DNA from: Alphaproteobacteria bacterium
GTDB taxonomy: Bacteria > Pseudomonadota > Alphaproteobacteria > Rhizobiales > Xanthobacteraceae
Reading direction: 5' to 3'
Assembly (NCBI GenBank): GCA_037200445.1
Contig: JBBCGH010000001.1
Coordinates: 5,771,851 to 5,835,850, forward strand
Length of the DNA stretch: 64,000 nt
The notes below the pieces were generated by a model, which was given only the letters and a program-made list of their open reading frames with translations, was not told the origin of the DNA and did no database searches. This document shows, in pieces, positions 34,769 through 42,835 of the stretch; the first letter of the stretch is position 1, and the number at the start of each line of letters is the position of its first letter. A program made the translations under genes and the position numbers.

Positions 34769-35524
34769 ATGGATGCCATCCCAAACCCCGCGGTCCGCGC
34801 CGACCGGCTGACCAAGGTCTACAAGACCGCGACCGCCGTCGACGGGATTTCGTTCACGCTGCCCTATGGGTCGATCACCGGGCTGCTCGGCGGCAACGGC
34901 GCCGGCAAGACCACCACCATCGCGATGCTGATGGGGCTGACCTCGCCGACCTCAGGGACTGCGCATGTGCTCGGCGCCGCGATGCCGCGCGAGCGCTACC
35001 GGGTGCTGCACCGGATGAATTTCGAAAGCCCCTATGTCGAGATGCCGATGCGCCTCACGGTGCGCCAGAACCTGACTGTGTTCGGCATGCTCTACGGCGT
35101 CGCCGATCTCTCCCATCGCATCGCCGAGATCGCTGGCGAACTCGATCTCACAGAACTGCTCGACCGGCCGACCGGCAAGCTCTCGGCCGGGCAGAAGACA
35201 CGCGTGTCGCTCGCCAAGGCGCTGATCAATGCGCCGGATCTGTTGCTGCTCGACGAGCCAACCGCCTCGCTCGATCCCGACACCGCCGACTGGGTGCGCT
35301 CGCGGCTCGAGCGCTATCGTGTCGAACGCGGCATCACGATGCTGATCGCCTCGCACAACATGGCGGAGGTCGAGCGGCTGTGCGAGCGCGTGATCTTCAT
35401 GAAGCTCGGACGGATCGAGGACGACGACACGCCGGCGCGGCTGTTGCAGCGCTATGGGCGCGAGACGCTCGAAGAGGTGTTTCTCGATGTGGCGCGCGGG
35501 CGCGAGCGCGAGGCCGCGCAATGA
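34769..35524 (+). CDS. ABC-2 type transporter ATPase
   Basis: 251 residues. Walker A GGNGAGKTTT near residue 35, signature LSAGQKTRVSLAKAL, Walker B LLLLDEPTASLD and switch ASHNMAEVERL are intact. The signature LSAGQ replaces LSGGQ, which is common in ABC-2 exporters. The start at ATG 34769 gives a normal length; the frame is open about 60 codons upstream without coding character. Overlaps the permease start (ATGA). Substrate unknown. Confidence 0.9.
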   Translation: MDAIPNPAVRADRLTKVYKTATAVDGISFTLPYGSITGLLGGNGAGKTTTIAMLMGLTSPTSGTAHVLGAAMPRERYRVLHRMNFESPYVEMPMRLTVRQNLTVFGMLYGVADLSHRIAEIAGELDLTELLDRPTGKLSAGQKTRVSLAKALINAPDLLLLDEPTASLDPDTADWVRSRLERYRVERGITMLIASHNMAEVERLCERVIFMKLGRIEDDDTPARLLQRYGRETLEEVFLDVARGREREAAQ

Positions 35525-36333
35525 GCGCGGCGGTGCAGACATTCTCGCCGCGCCGCGTTGCCGCGATGGTGCTGCGCTATTGGTATCTGTTGCGCTCGTC
35601 CTTCGCGCGGCTGATCGAGCTGATCTACTGGCCGACCGTGCAGATGCTGATGTGGGGCTTCCTGCAGACCTATCTCGCCGGACAGACCAGCCTCTATGCG
35701 CGCGCGAGCGGCGTGCTGATCGGCGCCGTGATGCTGTGGGACGTCCTGTTCCGCGGGCAGCTCGGCTTCTCGATCTCGTTTCTGGAAGAGATGTGGTCGC
35801 GCAACCTCGGCAACCTGATGATCTCACCGCTGCGCCCGGCCGAGTTCGTCGCCGCCCTGATGGTGATGAGCATCATCCGGCTGGCCATCGGCATGGTGCC
35901 GGTGACGCTGCTGGCGGTCTGGTTCTTCGGCTTCAATCTCTGGGCGCTCGGGATCGCACTGGTCGCCTTCTTTGCCAACCTGATGTTCACCGGCTGGGCG
36001 GTCGGGATCTTCGTCTCGGGGCTGGTATTACGGAACGGGCTCGGCGCCGAGACGTTTGCCTGGAGCATTATGTTCCTGTTCCTGCCGCTCACCTGCGTCT
36101 ACTACCCGGTCTCCGTCCTGCCCGCCTGGCTGCAAACCATCGCCTGGTCGCTCCCGCCGACTTACGTGTTCGAGGGGATGCGCGCGCTCCTGATCGACCA
36201 TATTTTCCGCGCAGACCTTATGATTCAAGCACTTGCGCTCAACGCCGTGATGTTTTCGCTGGCCGTCTTCGCCTTCCTCGCCCTGCTCGCCTCCGCGCGC
36301 CGTAACGGCACGTTGATGCAAACGGGCGAATAA
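35521..36333 (+). CDS. ABC-2 type transporter permease
   Basis: 270 residues with six predicted membrane segments: YWPTVQMLMWGFLQTYLA, SGVLIGAVMLWDVLF, FVAALMVMSIIRLAIGMVPVTLLAVWFF, IALVAFFANLMFTGWAVGIFVSGLVL, FLFLPLTCVYYPVSVLPAWLQ and ALNAVMFSLAVFAFLALLA. The VLPAWLQTIAWSLPPTYVFEGMRAL block is the typical ABC-2 C-terminal signature. Translationally coupled to its ATPase through an ATGA overlap. Probably an exporter of a lipid, polysaccharide or drug. Confidence 0.9.
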   Translation: MSAAVQTFSPRRVAAMVLRYWYLLRSSFARLIELIYWPTVQMLMWGFLQTYLAGQTSLYARASGVLIGAVMLWDVLFRGQLGFSISFLEEMWSRNLGNLMISPLRPAEFVAALMVMSIIRLAIGMVPVTLLAVWFFGFNLWALGIALVAFFANLMFTGWAVGIFVSGLVLRNGLGAETFAWSIMFLFLPLTCVYYPVSVLPAWLQTIAWSLPPTYVFEGMRALLIDHIFRADLMIQALALNAVMFSLAVFAFLALLASARRNGTLMQTGE

Positions 36334-36398
36334 TGACGTGACTTCGACGCAACTTCTCCCGGCCAAATCAAGGTCCGTGACCGATCTGTGTTGACCTC

Positions 36399-37793
36399 AT
36401 GACCAAATCACGACAGCCTCCCGCAGTGCAAAAACTGGGGTCGGGGCCAGAGCACATGCCAATTGGTGAGTTTGGCGGGGCAGCTGCTTTGCCCGGCGAC
36501 GGTAGCCCGTTCCTGGCGGCGCCGATGTACTGGTTTTACGAGATGGGCCAGGCGGCCCTAACGCCGGCGCGTGCGTTCGCCGACGCCGGCCGCATCTTCT
36601 ACAAGAATCCGGCCAATCCCTTCGCGCATACCTCGGCCGGCAAGGCCGCCGCCGCCGCCTTCGAACTGTTCGAGCGCACCACGCGCCGCTACAGCCAGCC
36701 CGAATGGGGCATCGAGTCGACCCTGGTCGGCGGCGAGCGCGTGCCCGTGCATGTCGTGCCGGTGTGGGAACGGCCGTTCTGCCGGCTCCTCCATTTCGAG
36801 CGCGCGTTCGAGCATGCGCCGAAGCGCCCGCAGCCGAAGCTCCTGATCGTCGCGCCGATGTCGGGACACTACGCGACGCTGTTGCGCGGCACGGTCGAAG
36901 CCTTCCTGGGAAACCACGACGTCTACATCACCGAGTGGGTCGACGCCCGGATGGTGCCGCTTGCCGATGGCCGCTTCGATCTCGACGACTACATCGACTA
37001 CGTGATCTCGATGCTGCATGCGCTCGGCGGCGAGACGCACATCATCGGTGTGTGCCAGCCCTCCGTCCCCGTGCTGGCCGCGGTCGCCCGGATGGAGGCG
37101 CAAGACGATCCCTACGTGCCGCTGTCGATGACGCTGATGGGCGGTCCGATCGACACGCGAGAGAACCCGACCGTCGTCAACACGCTCGCCCAGCAGCGCG
37201 GCATCGACTGGTTCCGCCGCCACGTCATCACCAAGGTGCCGTTCCCGCATCCCGGCTTCATGCGCGACGTCTATCCGGGCTTCCTGCAGCTCAACGGCTT
37301 CGTCACCATGAACCTCGACCGCCACATCGAGGCGCACCGCAACCTGTTCCGCCATCTGATCACCGGCGACGGCGACAGCGCGGCCAAGCACCGCGAGTTC
37401 TATGACGAGTACCTCGCCGTGATGGACCTCTCGGCCGAGTTCTATCTGCAGACGGTCGAGACGGTGTTCATCCGCCACGACCTGCCGCTCGGCCGCATGA
37501 CCCATCGCGGCAAGCCGGTGGACCTCGGAAAGATCCGGCGTGTCGCGCTGCTGACCGTCGAGGGCGAACTCGACGACATCTCGGGCGTCGGCCAGACCCA
37601 GGCCGCGCATCGCCTTTGCTCGGGCATTCCCGACGAGAACAAGGCGCACTACCTGCAACTGGCCGTCGGGCATTACGGCGTATTCAACGGCTCGCGCTTC
37701 CGCTCCGAAATCGCGCCGCGCATCTCCGACTTCGTGCTGTCGCACAATGGCCGCGGCAAGGGCGCGCGCAAGAAGGCGCTGGCGGAGGCCTGA
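36399..37793 (+). CDS. phaZ: intracellular polyhydroxyalkanoate depolymerase
   Basis: 464 residues of the intracellular PhaZ family. The nucleophile motif is GVCQPSVPV near residue 219, a cysteine in a lipase-box-like turn as in Cupriavidus PhaZ1. The acid is in VEGELDDISG near residue 390, and the histidine is in VGHYGVFNGS near residue 425. It mobilises stored poly-3-hydroxybutyrate granules. MYWFYEMGQAALTPAR is typical of the N-terminus. ATG 36399 gives the longest product; ATG 36456 also fits the family. Confidence 0.9.
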   Translation: MTKSRQPPAVQKLGSGPEHMPIGEFGGAAALPGDGSPFLAAPMYWFYEMGQAALTPARAFADAGRIFYKNPANPFAHTSAGKAAAAAFELFERTTRRYSQPEWGIESTLVGGERVPVHVVPVWERPFCRLLHFERAFEHAPKRPQPKLLIVAPMSGHYATLLRGTVEAFLGNHDVYITEWVDARMVPLADGRFDLDDYIDYVISMLHALGGETHIIGVCQPSVPVLAAVARMEAQDDPYVPLSMTLMGGPIDTRENPTVVNTLAQQRGIDWFRRHVITKVPFPHPGFMRDVYPGFLQLNGFVTMNLDRHIEAHRNLFRHLITGDGDSAAKHREFYDEYLAVMDLSAEFYLQTVETVFIRHDLPLGRMTHRGKPVDLGKIRRVALLTVEGELDDISGVGQTQAAHRLCSGIPDENKAHYLQLAVGHYGVFNGSRFRSEIAPRISDFVLSHNGRGKGARKKALAEA

Positions 37794-37802
37794 TTGCTCC
37801 GC

Positions 37803-37887
37803 CGTCATGCCCCGCGAAGGCGGGGCATCCAGTAAACGCCAACCGGCATTTGTGATTACTGGATCGTCCGCCTTCGCGGACGATGAC
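37803..37887. repeat. Interspersed inverted repeat, GTCGTCCCCGCGAAGGCGGGG family, copy 2
   Basis: GTCATGCCCCGCGAAGGCGG, then GGCATCCAGTA at the left; TTACTGGATCGTCCGCC and TTCGCGGACGATGAC at the right. Confidence 0.88.
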
Positions 37888-37933
37888 GCCGGAGTGTGGC
37901 ACAATGCGCTGCGATTCCCGCCGAGCCCTTCCC

Positions 37934-38719
37934 ATGTCGCTGCGCGCGCTCCTTTTCCGCCGGCCACCCGATCCGCAACTGATCGAGATCGCGTTCGACG
38001 GCGCGACCTATCCGATCGAGCTCAAGCGCCACGCGCAGGCGCGCCGCTACACGTTGCGGATCCGCGCCACGGACCGCACCGTCGTGCTGACGATGCCTCT
38101 GCGTGGCAGCGTGAAGGAGGCGCGCGCCTTCGCGCAACGCTCAGCCGCCTGGATCGCCGCAAGGCTGAAGCGGCTGCCGCAGCCGATCCCGTTCACCGAG
38201 AGCCTCGAGCTGCCGCTGCGCGGCGTGCCGCATCGCATCGTGCATCGCGCCGCGCGCGGCACGGTGTGGACGGAGGCCGGCCCCGACATGCCGCTGCTGT
38301 GCGTGACCGGCGATCGCGCGCATCTCGCGCGGCGCGTGCGCGATTACCTCAAACGCGAGGCGAAGCGCGATCTCGAAGCCGCCAGCCGCCGTTATGCGGC
38401 AGAGCTCGACGTCACGGTGCGGCGCGTCGCGGTGCGCGACCAGACGAGCCGCTGGGGCTCATGCACGGCGGCGGGCGTCCTCTCCTATTCGTGGCGGCTG
38501 ATCCTCAGTCCCCCTTATGTGCTCGATTATCTGGCGGCGCACGAGGTTGCGCATCTCGTCGAGATGAACCACTCGCGGCGGTTCTGGCACGTGGTCGATA
38601 GCATCTGTCCGGACTGGCATCGCGCCAAGGGCTGGCTCACCGCCAACGGAAATGCGCTGCATCGCTACGGGGCGTCAGGGGCCGTGCATGATCGCGAACC
38701 GCAGGACGCGATCGATTAG
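37934..38719 (+). CDS. YgjP-like metallopeptidase domain protein
   Basis: 261 residues. The metal-binding motif HEVAHLVEMNHSRRFW (HExxH plus a downstream His) is near residue 200; VRDQTSRWGSCTAAGVLSYSWRLILSPPYVLDYLAAHEVAHL is characteristic of the YgjP/M48-like family (DUF45). A beta-rich N-terminal part precedes it. Physiological substrates are unknown. ATG 37934 is the likely start; ATG 37904 is an alternative. The stop abuts an interspersed palindrome. Confidence 0.85.
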   Translation: MSLRALLFRRPPDPQLIEIAFDGATYPIELKRHAQARRYTLRIRATDRTVVLTMPLRGSVKEARAFAQRSAAWIAARLKRLPQPIPFTESLELPLRGVPHRIVHRAARGTVWTEAGPDMPLLCVTGDRAHLARRVRDYLKREAKRDLEAASRRYAAELDVTVRRVAVRDQTSRWGSCTAAGVLSYSWRLILSPPYVLDYLAAHEVAHLVEMNHSRRFWHVVDSICPDWHRAKGWLTANGNALHRYGASGAVHDREPQDAID

Positions 38720-38767
38720 AGCATGATCCCGAAAAGTGGGTACCGGTTTTCGGAAAAGATCATGCTC
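38719..38767. repeat. Interspersed palindrome, GAGCATGATCCCGAAAAGTGG family, copy 3
   Basis: GAGCATGATCCCGAAAAGTG and CCGGTTTTCGGAAAAGATC...ATGCTC form a hairpin between two co-directional genes, starting at the last base of the upstream stop codon. Confidence 0.9.
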
Positions 38768-38780
38768 ATAGGGCTCCAAA

Positions 38781-39980
38781 ATGCTTCGTCCCGACACGTT
38801 CGCGTTGACCGCGCTGCTCGCGCTCCTGACCGCGCTCGGGCCGCTCGCGGTCGACATGTATCTGCCGTCGTTTCCCGACATCGGGCGGCTGCTTGGCGCG
38901 CCGCCCGCGACCGTGCAGCTCACGCTCTCGCTCTACATGGTGTCGTATGCGGTTGGGCAGGTGATCTATGGCCCGCTCTCGGACCGCTATGGCCGCGTGC
39001 CGGTGCTGCGCGCCGCGCTCGCGATCTATTGCGTGGCGTCGCTCGGCTGCGCCTTCGCGCCGGACATCGAGATGCTGCTCGCCGCCCGCATCGTCCAGGC
39101 GCTCGGCTCGTCCGGCGCAGTCGTGCTCGCACGTGCGGTCGTGCGCGACCTCTATTCCGGCGCACGCGCGGGCCGCGAACTCTCGCTGATGGGCGCCATC
39201 ATGGCGCTCGCGCCGGTGTTTGCGCCGATGATCGGCGGCGTGTTGCAGAGCGCCTTCGGCTGGCGCTCGCATTTCATCCTGCAGATCGCGTTCGGACTGA
39301 TCGCGATCTATTTCGTGTGGCGCAAGTTGCCCGAGACGCTGAAAACCGCGACGACAGGACCGCTGTCCCCGCGCGCGATCTTCGCCGGCTACGCCGAGAT
39401 CGCGCGCAACCGCGCGGTGCTCGCCTATGTCGGCATGCTGGCGGTGAGCTTTGCCGGCGTGTTCGCCTGGATTTCGGGCTCGTCGTTCGTCCTGCAGGAC
39501 ATCTACGGCCTCTCGGCCCTGTCATTCGGGCTGGCCTTCGCGGCGGCAAGCGCCGGCTACCTCGTCGGCACCACCGTTGCGACCCGCATCGTGCTGCGCC
39601 TCGGCATCGACCGCACCATCGGCGCCGGCGCGGTCATACTCGCGGCGGGCGGCCTTGGGGCGGTTGCGGCGATCCCGCTGGGCGGGGCATCGCCTGTTCC
39701 GCTGATCGCCGCGATGGCGCTCTACGCCACCGGCATGGGGCTGGTGCAGCCGCAGACGATGGCGGGCGCCATGATGCCGTTTCCGCGGCGCGCCGGCACG
39801 GCGTCGTCGCTGCTTGGGGTGTCGCAGATGGTCTGCGCCGCGCTCATCGGTGTGATCGTCGGGCACCTGATCGGTACAAGCGCGTGGCCGGTCGCGGTCC
39901 CGCTCGCGCTGACCGGAAGCGGCACGCTGCTGTTGTGGGTCGTGTCGCGCGGCGTGCGGGCGCGCGAGGCGCACCGCTAG
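38781..39980 (+). CDS. Bcr/CflA-family multidrug efflux MFS transporter
   Basis: 399 residues, 12 predicted membrane segments. The N-terminal LGPLAVDMYLPSFPDI is a signature of the Bcr/CflA branch, followed by the MFS loop motif GPLSDRYGRVPVL and the antiporter motif C-like stretch ALAPVFAPMIGGVL. Members export bicyclomycin, chloramphenicol or other small molecules by H+ antiport. The gene stands alone between repeat elements. Confidence 0.92.
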   Translation: MLRPDTFALTALLALLTALGPLAVDMYLPSFPDIGRLLGAPPATVQLTLSLYMVSYAVGQVIYGPLSDRYGRVPVLRAALAIYCVASLGCAFAPDIEMLLAARIVQALGSSGAVVLARAVVRDLYSGARAGRELSLMGAIMALAPVFAPMIGGVLQSAFGWRSHFILQIAFGLIAIYFVWRKLPETLKTATTGPLSPRAIFAGYAEIARNRAVLAYVGMLAVSFAGVFAWISGSSFVLQDIYGLSALSFGLAFAAASAGYLVGTTVATRIVLRLGIDRTIGAGAVILAAGGLGAVAAIPLGGASPVPLIAAMALYATGMGLVQPQTMAGAMMPFPRRAGTASSLLGVSQMVCAALIGVIVGHLIGTSAWPVAVPLALTGSGTLLLWVVSRGVRAREAHR

Positions 39981-40051
39981 TGTCCCGATTCCGAAGTTCG
40001 CCCTACCTTGCAGCACGCTCTGAAGCGAACTTCGGAATCGAAGGACACTAG
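39977..40051. repeat. Inverted repeat 1 of a tandem pair (CTAGTGTCC...GGACACTAG)
   Basis: Arms CTAGTGTCCCGATTCCGAAG (then TTCGC) at 39977-40001 and GCGAACTTCGGAATCGAAGG (then ACACTAG) at 40025-40051, nearly perfect, with a 23-base loop. The left arm contains the stop codon of the MFS gene. Confidence 0.85.
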
Positions 40052-40064
40052 AAGCCTTATGAAT

Positions 40065-40141
40065 CTAGTGCCCTTTTGAACCTGAAGTTCGCAATCCTGT
40101 TTGCGGTTTGGTGAGTGCGAACTTCAGGTTCAGGGCACTAG
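40065..40141. repeat. Inverted repeat 2 of a tandem pair (CTAGTGCCC...GGGCACTAG)
   Basis: Arms CTAGTGCCCTTTTGAACCTG (then AAGTTCGC) at 40065-40092 and GCGAACTTCAGGTTCAGGGC (then ACTAG) at 40117-40141. Its right end contains the stop codon of the penicillin-binding protein gene. Same plan but different stem from the preceding repeat. Confidence 0.85.
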
Positions 40142-42423
40142 CGCCGATTGAGATTGTCCAGAATGAAGCCGTCGACCTGGAACAGGTTCGCGCGCGGTGG
40201 CGGCGTCGGTCTCGCCGGCTGTGCACCGACCGATCCGGGCGGGCGCGGGACGTTCGACTGCGGGATCGCCTGCGCCATCTGCGGGCGCGGCTGCGGCGCG
40301 GTCGCGACCGGACGCGGCGCCGGAGCAGGTGTGCGTGGCGCCGGCTGAACATGCGGCATCGGGGCGACCGCGACCGCCGGAGGCTTCGCAGGCGCAAGCG
40401 GCACCGGCGCGACCGGACGCATATCGTCGTCGCGCGTCATGGGCGCGGCCGGCGTCGGCGACAGCATCGAGGTGAGCGGAGAACTCGGCGCCGCAACGGG
40501 CGCGGCGGGCGGAGCAGCATCGATGGTGCGGCCCGCCATGCCGGGCAGGTCGGCATTCGGCAGCCCCTGATGCGCGGCAGTCATGAACTTGTTCCAGATG
40601 TCGGCCGGCATCGCGCCGCCGGTCAGCTTCTTGGTCGGCGAATTGTCGTCATTGCCAAGCCACACGCCCGCGACCAAGTGACCGGTGTAACCGATGAACC
40701 AGGCGTCGCGGTAATCCTGCGACGTGCCGGTCTTGCCGGCCGCCGGATAGCCCGGGAGCGAGGCCTTGCGCGCGGTGCCGGTGGCAAGCGTCTCCTGCAT
40801 CATCTGGTTCATCATCGCGGCGTTGCGCTCGTCGATGACGCGGCCGAGCCCCGGATTGTGCGCCTTGTAGATGAGCTTGCCGCCGGCGGTGCGCACCTTG
40901 TCGATCACGTGCGGCGCGACCGCGATGCCGCCGTTCGCAAACGGCACATAGGCCGAGACGAGCTCCATCACGGAGACTTCCGAGGTGCCGAGCGCGATGG
41001 AAGCGTTCGGCTCGAGCTTCGACGCGATGCCGAGGCGGTGCGCGGTACGCACCACCGCCTGCGGGCCTACTTCGAGCGTCAGCCGCACCGAGACGGTATT
41101 GAGCGAGAGCGCCAGCGCCTTGGTGAGCGTGACCGGCCCGAAATATTCGTGGCTGTAGTTCTCCGGCTTCCAGCCCTTCACGTCGATCGGCTTGTCTTCG
41201 CGTACCGTGTCGGGGGTGAGCCCGCGCTCCAGCGCGGTGAGATAGACAAACGGCTTGAACGCCGAACCCGGCTGGCGCTTCGCCGCGACCGCGCGGTTGA
41301 ACTGGCTTTCCGCGTAGTTCTTGCCGCCGACCAGCGCACGCACCGCGCCCTGCGGCGTCATCGCGACCAATGCGCCCTGCTCGACGTCGAACTTCGCGCC
41401 CTTCGGGATCAGCTCGTCGAGCAGCGCCTTCTCGGCCGCGGCTTGAAGGGTCGGATCGATCGTGGTCTCGACCACGATGTCCTGCTCGACGCGCCCGACC
41501 ACGTCGTTGAGCACGTCCATCACCCAGTCGGCGACGTAGTTGATCGAGCCGCCCGCGCTCTGCTTCACGATCTTCGGCGCAAGGGCAAGCGCCGTCTTGA
41601 CCTGGCTCTCCGAGACGTAGCCCGCATCCGACATGGCGGCGAGCACGATCTGCGAGCGGCGCTCGGCGCCGTCGTAGTTGCGCGTCGGCGCGAGCTTGGA
41701 CGGCGACTTCACGAGGCCCGCGAGCAGCGCTGCTTCCTGGAGCGTGACGTTGCGCGCCGATTTGCCGAAGTAGCGCTGCGCGGCGGCTTCGACGCCGTAG
41801 GCGCCCGAGCCGAAATAGACCCGGTTGAGGTAGAGGTCGAGAATCTCGTCCTTGGTGAATTTGCGCTCGAGCCAGACGCTGAGGATCACCTCCTGCAGCT
41901 TGCGCTGCATGGTGCGCTCCTGCGTGAGGAAGAGGTTCTTCGCGAGCTGCTGGGTGAGCGTGGAGCCACCCTGCGAGACGCCGCGATGCAGGATGTTGGC
42001 GCTAACCGCGCGCGCGATCCCGAAGGGATCGACGCCGTGGTGCGAATAGAAGCGGCGGTCTTCGATCGCAAGGAACGCCTTCGAGAGGTACGGCGGCAAT
42101 TCGCGCAGCGGCACGGCCGAGCCGCCCATTTCGCCGCGGGTCGCCAGCACGCGGCCGTTGAGCCCCACGATCTGGATCGAGGGCGGCCGCTTCGGTACTT
42201 CGAGCGACTGGATCGGCGGCAGATGCGCCGCAACCCATCCGATCACGCCAATGGCGCCGATGAAGCACCACAGCCCGATCACCAGCGACCAGTAGGCGAT
42301 GCGCCCGAGGATCGAGCGGCGCGGGCCTTTGATCTTCTTTTTCTTGCGCGAACCGGCTGCAGATTTCTTCGGAGGATCGTCGAAGGCCGGCTCCCGCCGT
42401 TCTTTACTTTTACGCTCGGCCAT
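40138..42423 (-). CDS. class A penicillin-binding protein (PBP1A family)
   Basis: 761 residues. A basic cytoplasmic tail (KKKKIKGPRR) and one membrane segment (YWSLVIGLWCFIGAIGVIGWVA) precede a GT51 glycosyltransferase domain with the catalytic glutamate in AIEDRRFYSHHGVD and GGSTLTQQLAKNL. The transpeptidase domain has SAFK near residue 385, SLN near 444 and KTGTSQ near 563. The C-terminal 110 residues are Pro/Ala-rich and probably disordered. It polymerises and cross-links peptidoglycan. A CtrA-type site lies 42 bases before its start. Confidence 0.93.
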   Translation of the reverse strand: MAERKSKERREPAFDDPPKKSAAGSRKKKKIKGPRRSILGRIAYWSLVIGLWCFIGAIGVIGWVAAHLPPIQSLEVPKRPPSIQIVGLNGRVLATRGEMGGSAVPLRELPPYLSKAFLAIEDRRFYSHHGVDPFGIARAVSANILHRGVSQGGSTLTQQLAKNLFLTQERTMQRKLQEVILSVWLERKFTKDEILDLYLNRVYFGSGAYGVEAAAQRYFGKSARNVTLQEAALLAGLVKSPSKLAPTRNYDGAERRSQIVLAAMSDAGYVSESQVKTALALAPKIVKQSAGGSINYVADWVMDVLNDVVGRVEQDIVVETTIDPTLQAAAEKALLDELIPKGAKFDVEQGALVAMTPQGAVRALVGGKNYAESQFNRAVAAKRQPGSAFKPFVYLTALERGLTPDTVREDKPIDVKGWKPENYSHEYFGPVTLTKALALSLNTVSVRLTLEVGPQAVVRTAHRLGIASKLEPNASIALGTSEVSVMELVSAYVPFANGGIAVAPHVIDKVRTAGGKLIYKAHNPGLGRVIDERNAAMMNQMMQETLATGTARKASLPGYPAAGKTGTSQDYRDAWFIGYTGHLVAGVWLGNDDNSPTKKLTGGAMPADIWNKFMTAAHQGLPNADLPGMAGRTIDAAPPAAPVAAPSSPLTSMLSPTPAAPMTRDDDMRPVAPVPLAPAKPPAVAVAPMPHVQPAPRTPAPAPRPVATAPQPRPQMAQAIPQSNVPRPPGSVGAQPARPTPPPRANLFQVDGFILDNLNRR

Positions 42424-42464
42424 ACGCGCCCCTTCACTCCCTGCGGCACGCTAGGGGCTGCGAT

Positions 42465-42479
42465 TTAATGTGCGGTTAA
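42465..42479. promoter_or_regulatory. CtrA-type binding site TTAA-N7-TTAA
   Basis: TTAA at 42465-42468 and TTAA at 42476-42479 are separated by exactly seven bases, the full consensus of the alphaproteobacterial cell-cycle regulator CtrA. It sits between the divergent penicillin-binding protein gene and a small secreted-protein gene. A second half-site, ATGGTTAACC, lies at 42541-42550. Confidence 0.6.
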
Positions 42480-42623
42480 GCATTCCGGCGTGGTGGCATA
42501 GGAAATGGGCACGTGGCGCATTCGCCACAGGCGCCGCAAACATGGTTAACCAATCGTGACAGGCCGGACCTTTCCTGCTTAGTACCGCCCAGGGGCTCGG
42601 TACCTGAGCAAAAGGGATGTGTG

Positions 42624-42824
42624 ATGCGTAAGACTGTCGCCCTGATTCTTGCCGCCGCGTTCGTTGCGGCGCTCCCGTCGATGGCATCCGCGAAGAAAGC
42701 GAAGCACGTCAAGCATCATCGGGGCACGATGCAGCAGCCGGCCTCGGATGGATCGTTCATCGGCGCGGCGCTGCACCAGATCATCGTGCCGTTCGAAGTG
42801 ACGTTCGGCCCGCGCACTTACTAG
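42624..42824 (+). CDS. Small secreted basic protein, unknown
   Basis: 66 residues: a signal peptide (MRKTVALILAAAFVAALPSMASA) and a mature part of about 43 residues starting KKAKHVKHHRG, very rich in Lys and His, then a short hydrophobic tail. AAGGGA precedes the ATG. No family recognised; the His/Lys-rich start could bind metal or polyanions. The CtrA-type site upstream might serve this gene as well as the divergent penicillin-binding protein. Confidence 0.6.
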   Translation: MRKTVALILAAAFVAALPSMASAKKAKHVKHHRGTMQQPASDGSFIGAALHQIIVPFEVTFGPRTY

Positions 42825-42835
42825 ACGGCCGCCCC

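Noticed and set aside
32392..36333. A plus-strand frame open for about 1,300 codons.
   Set aside because: Its last part is the real ABC-2 permease. The rest runs antisense to regA/regB and out of frame with the ATPase, and its composition is that of high-GC shadow coding.
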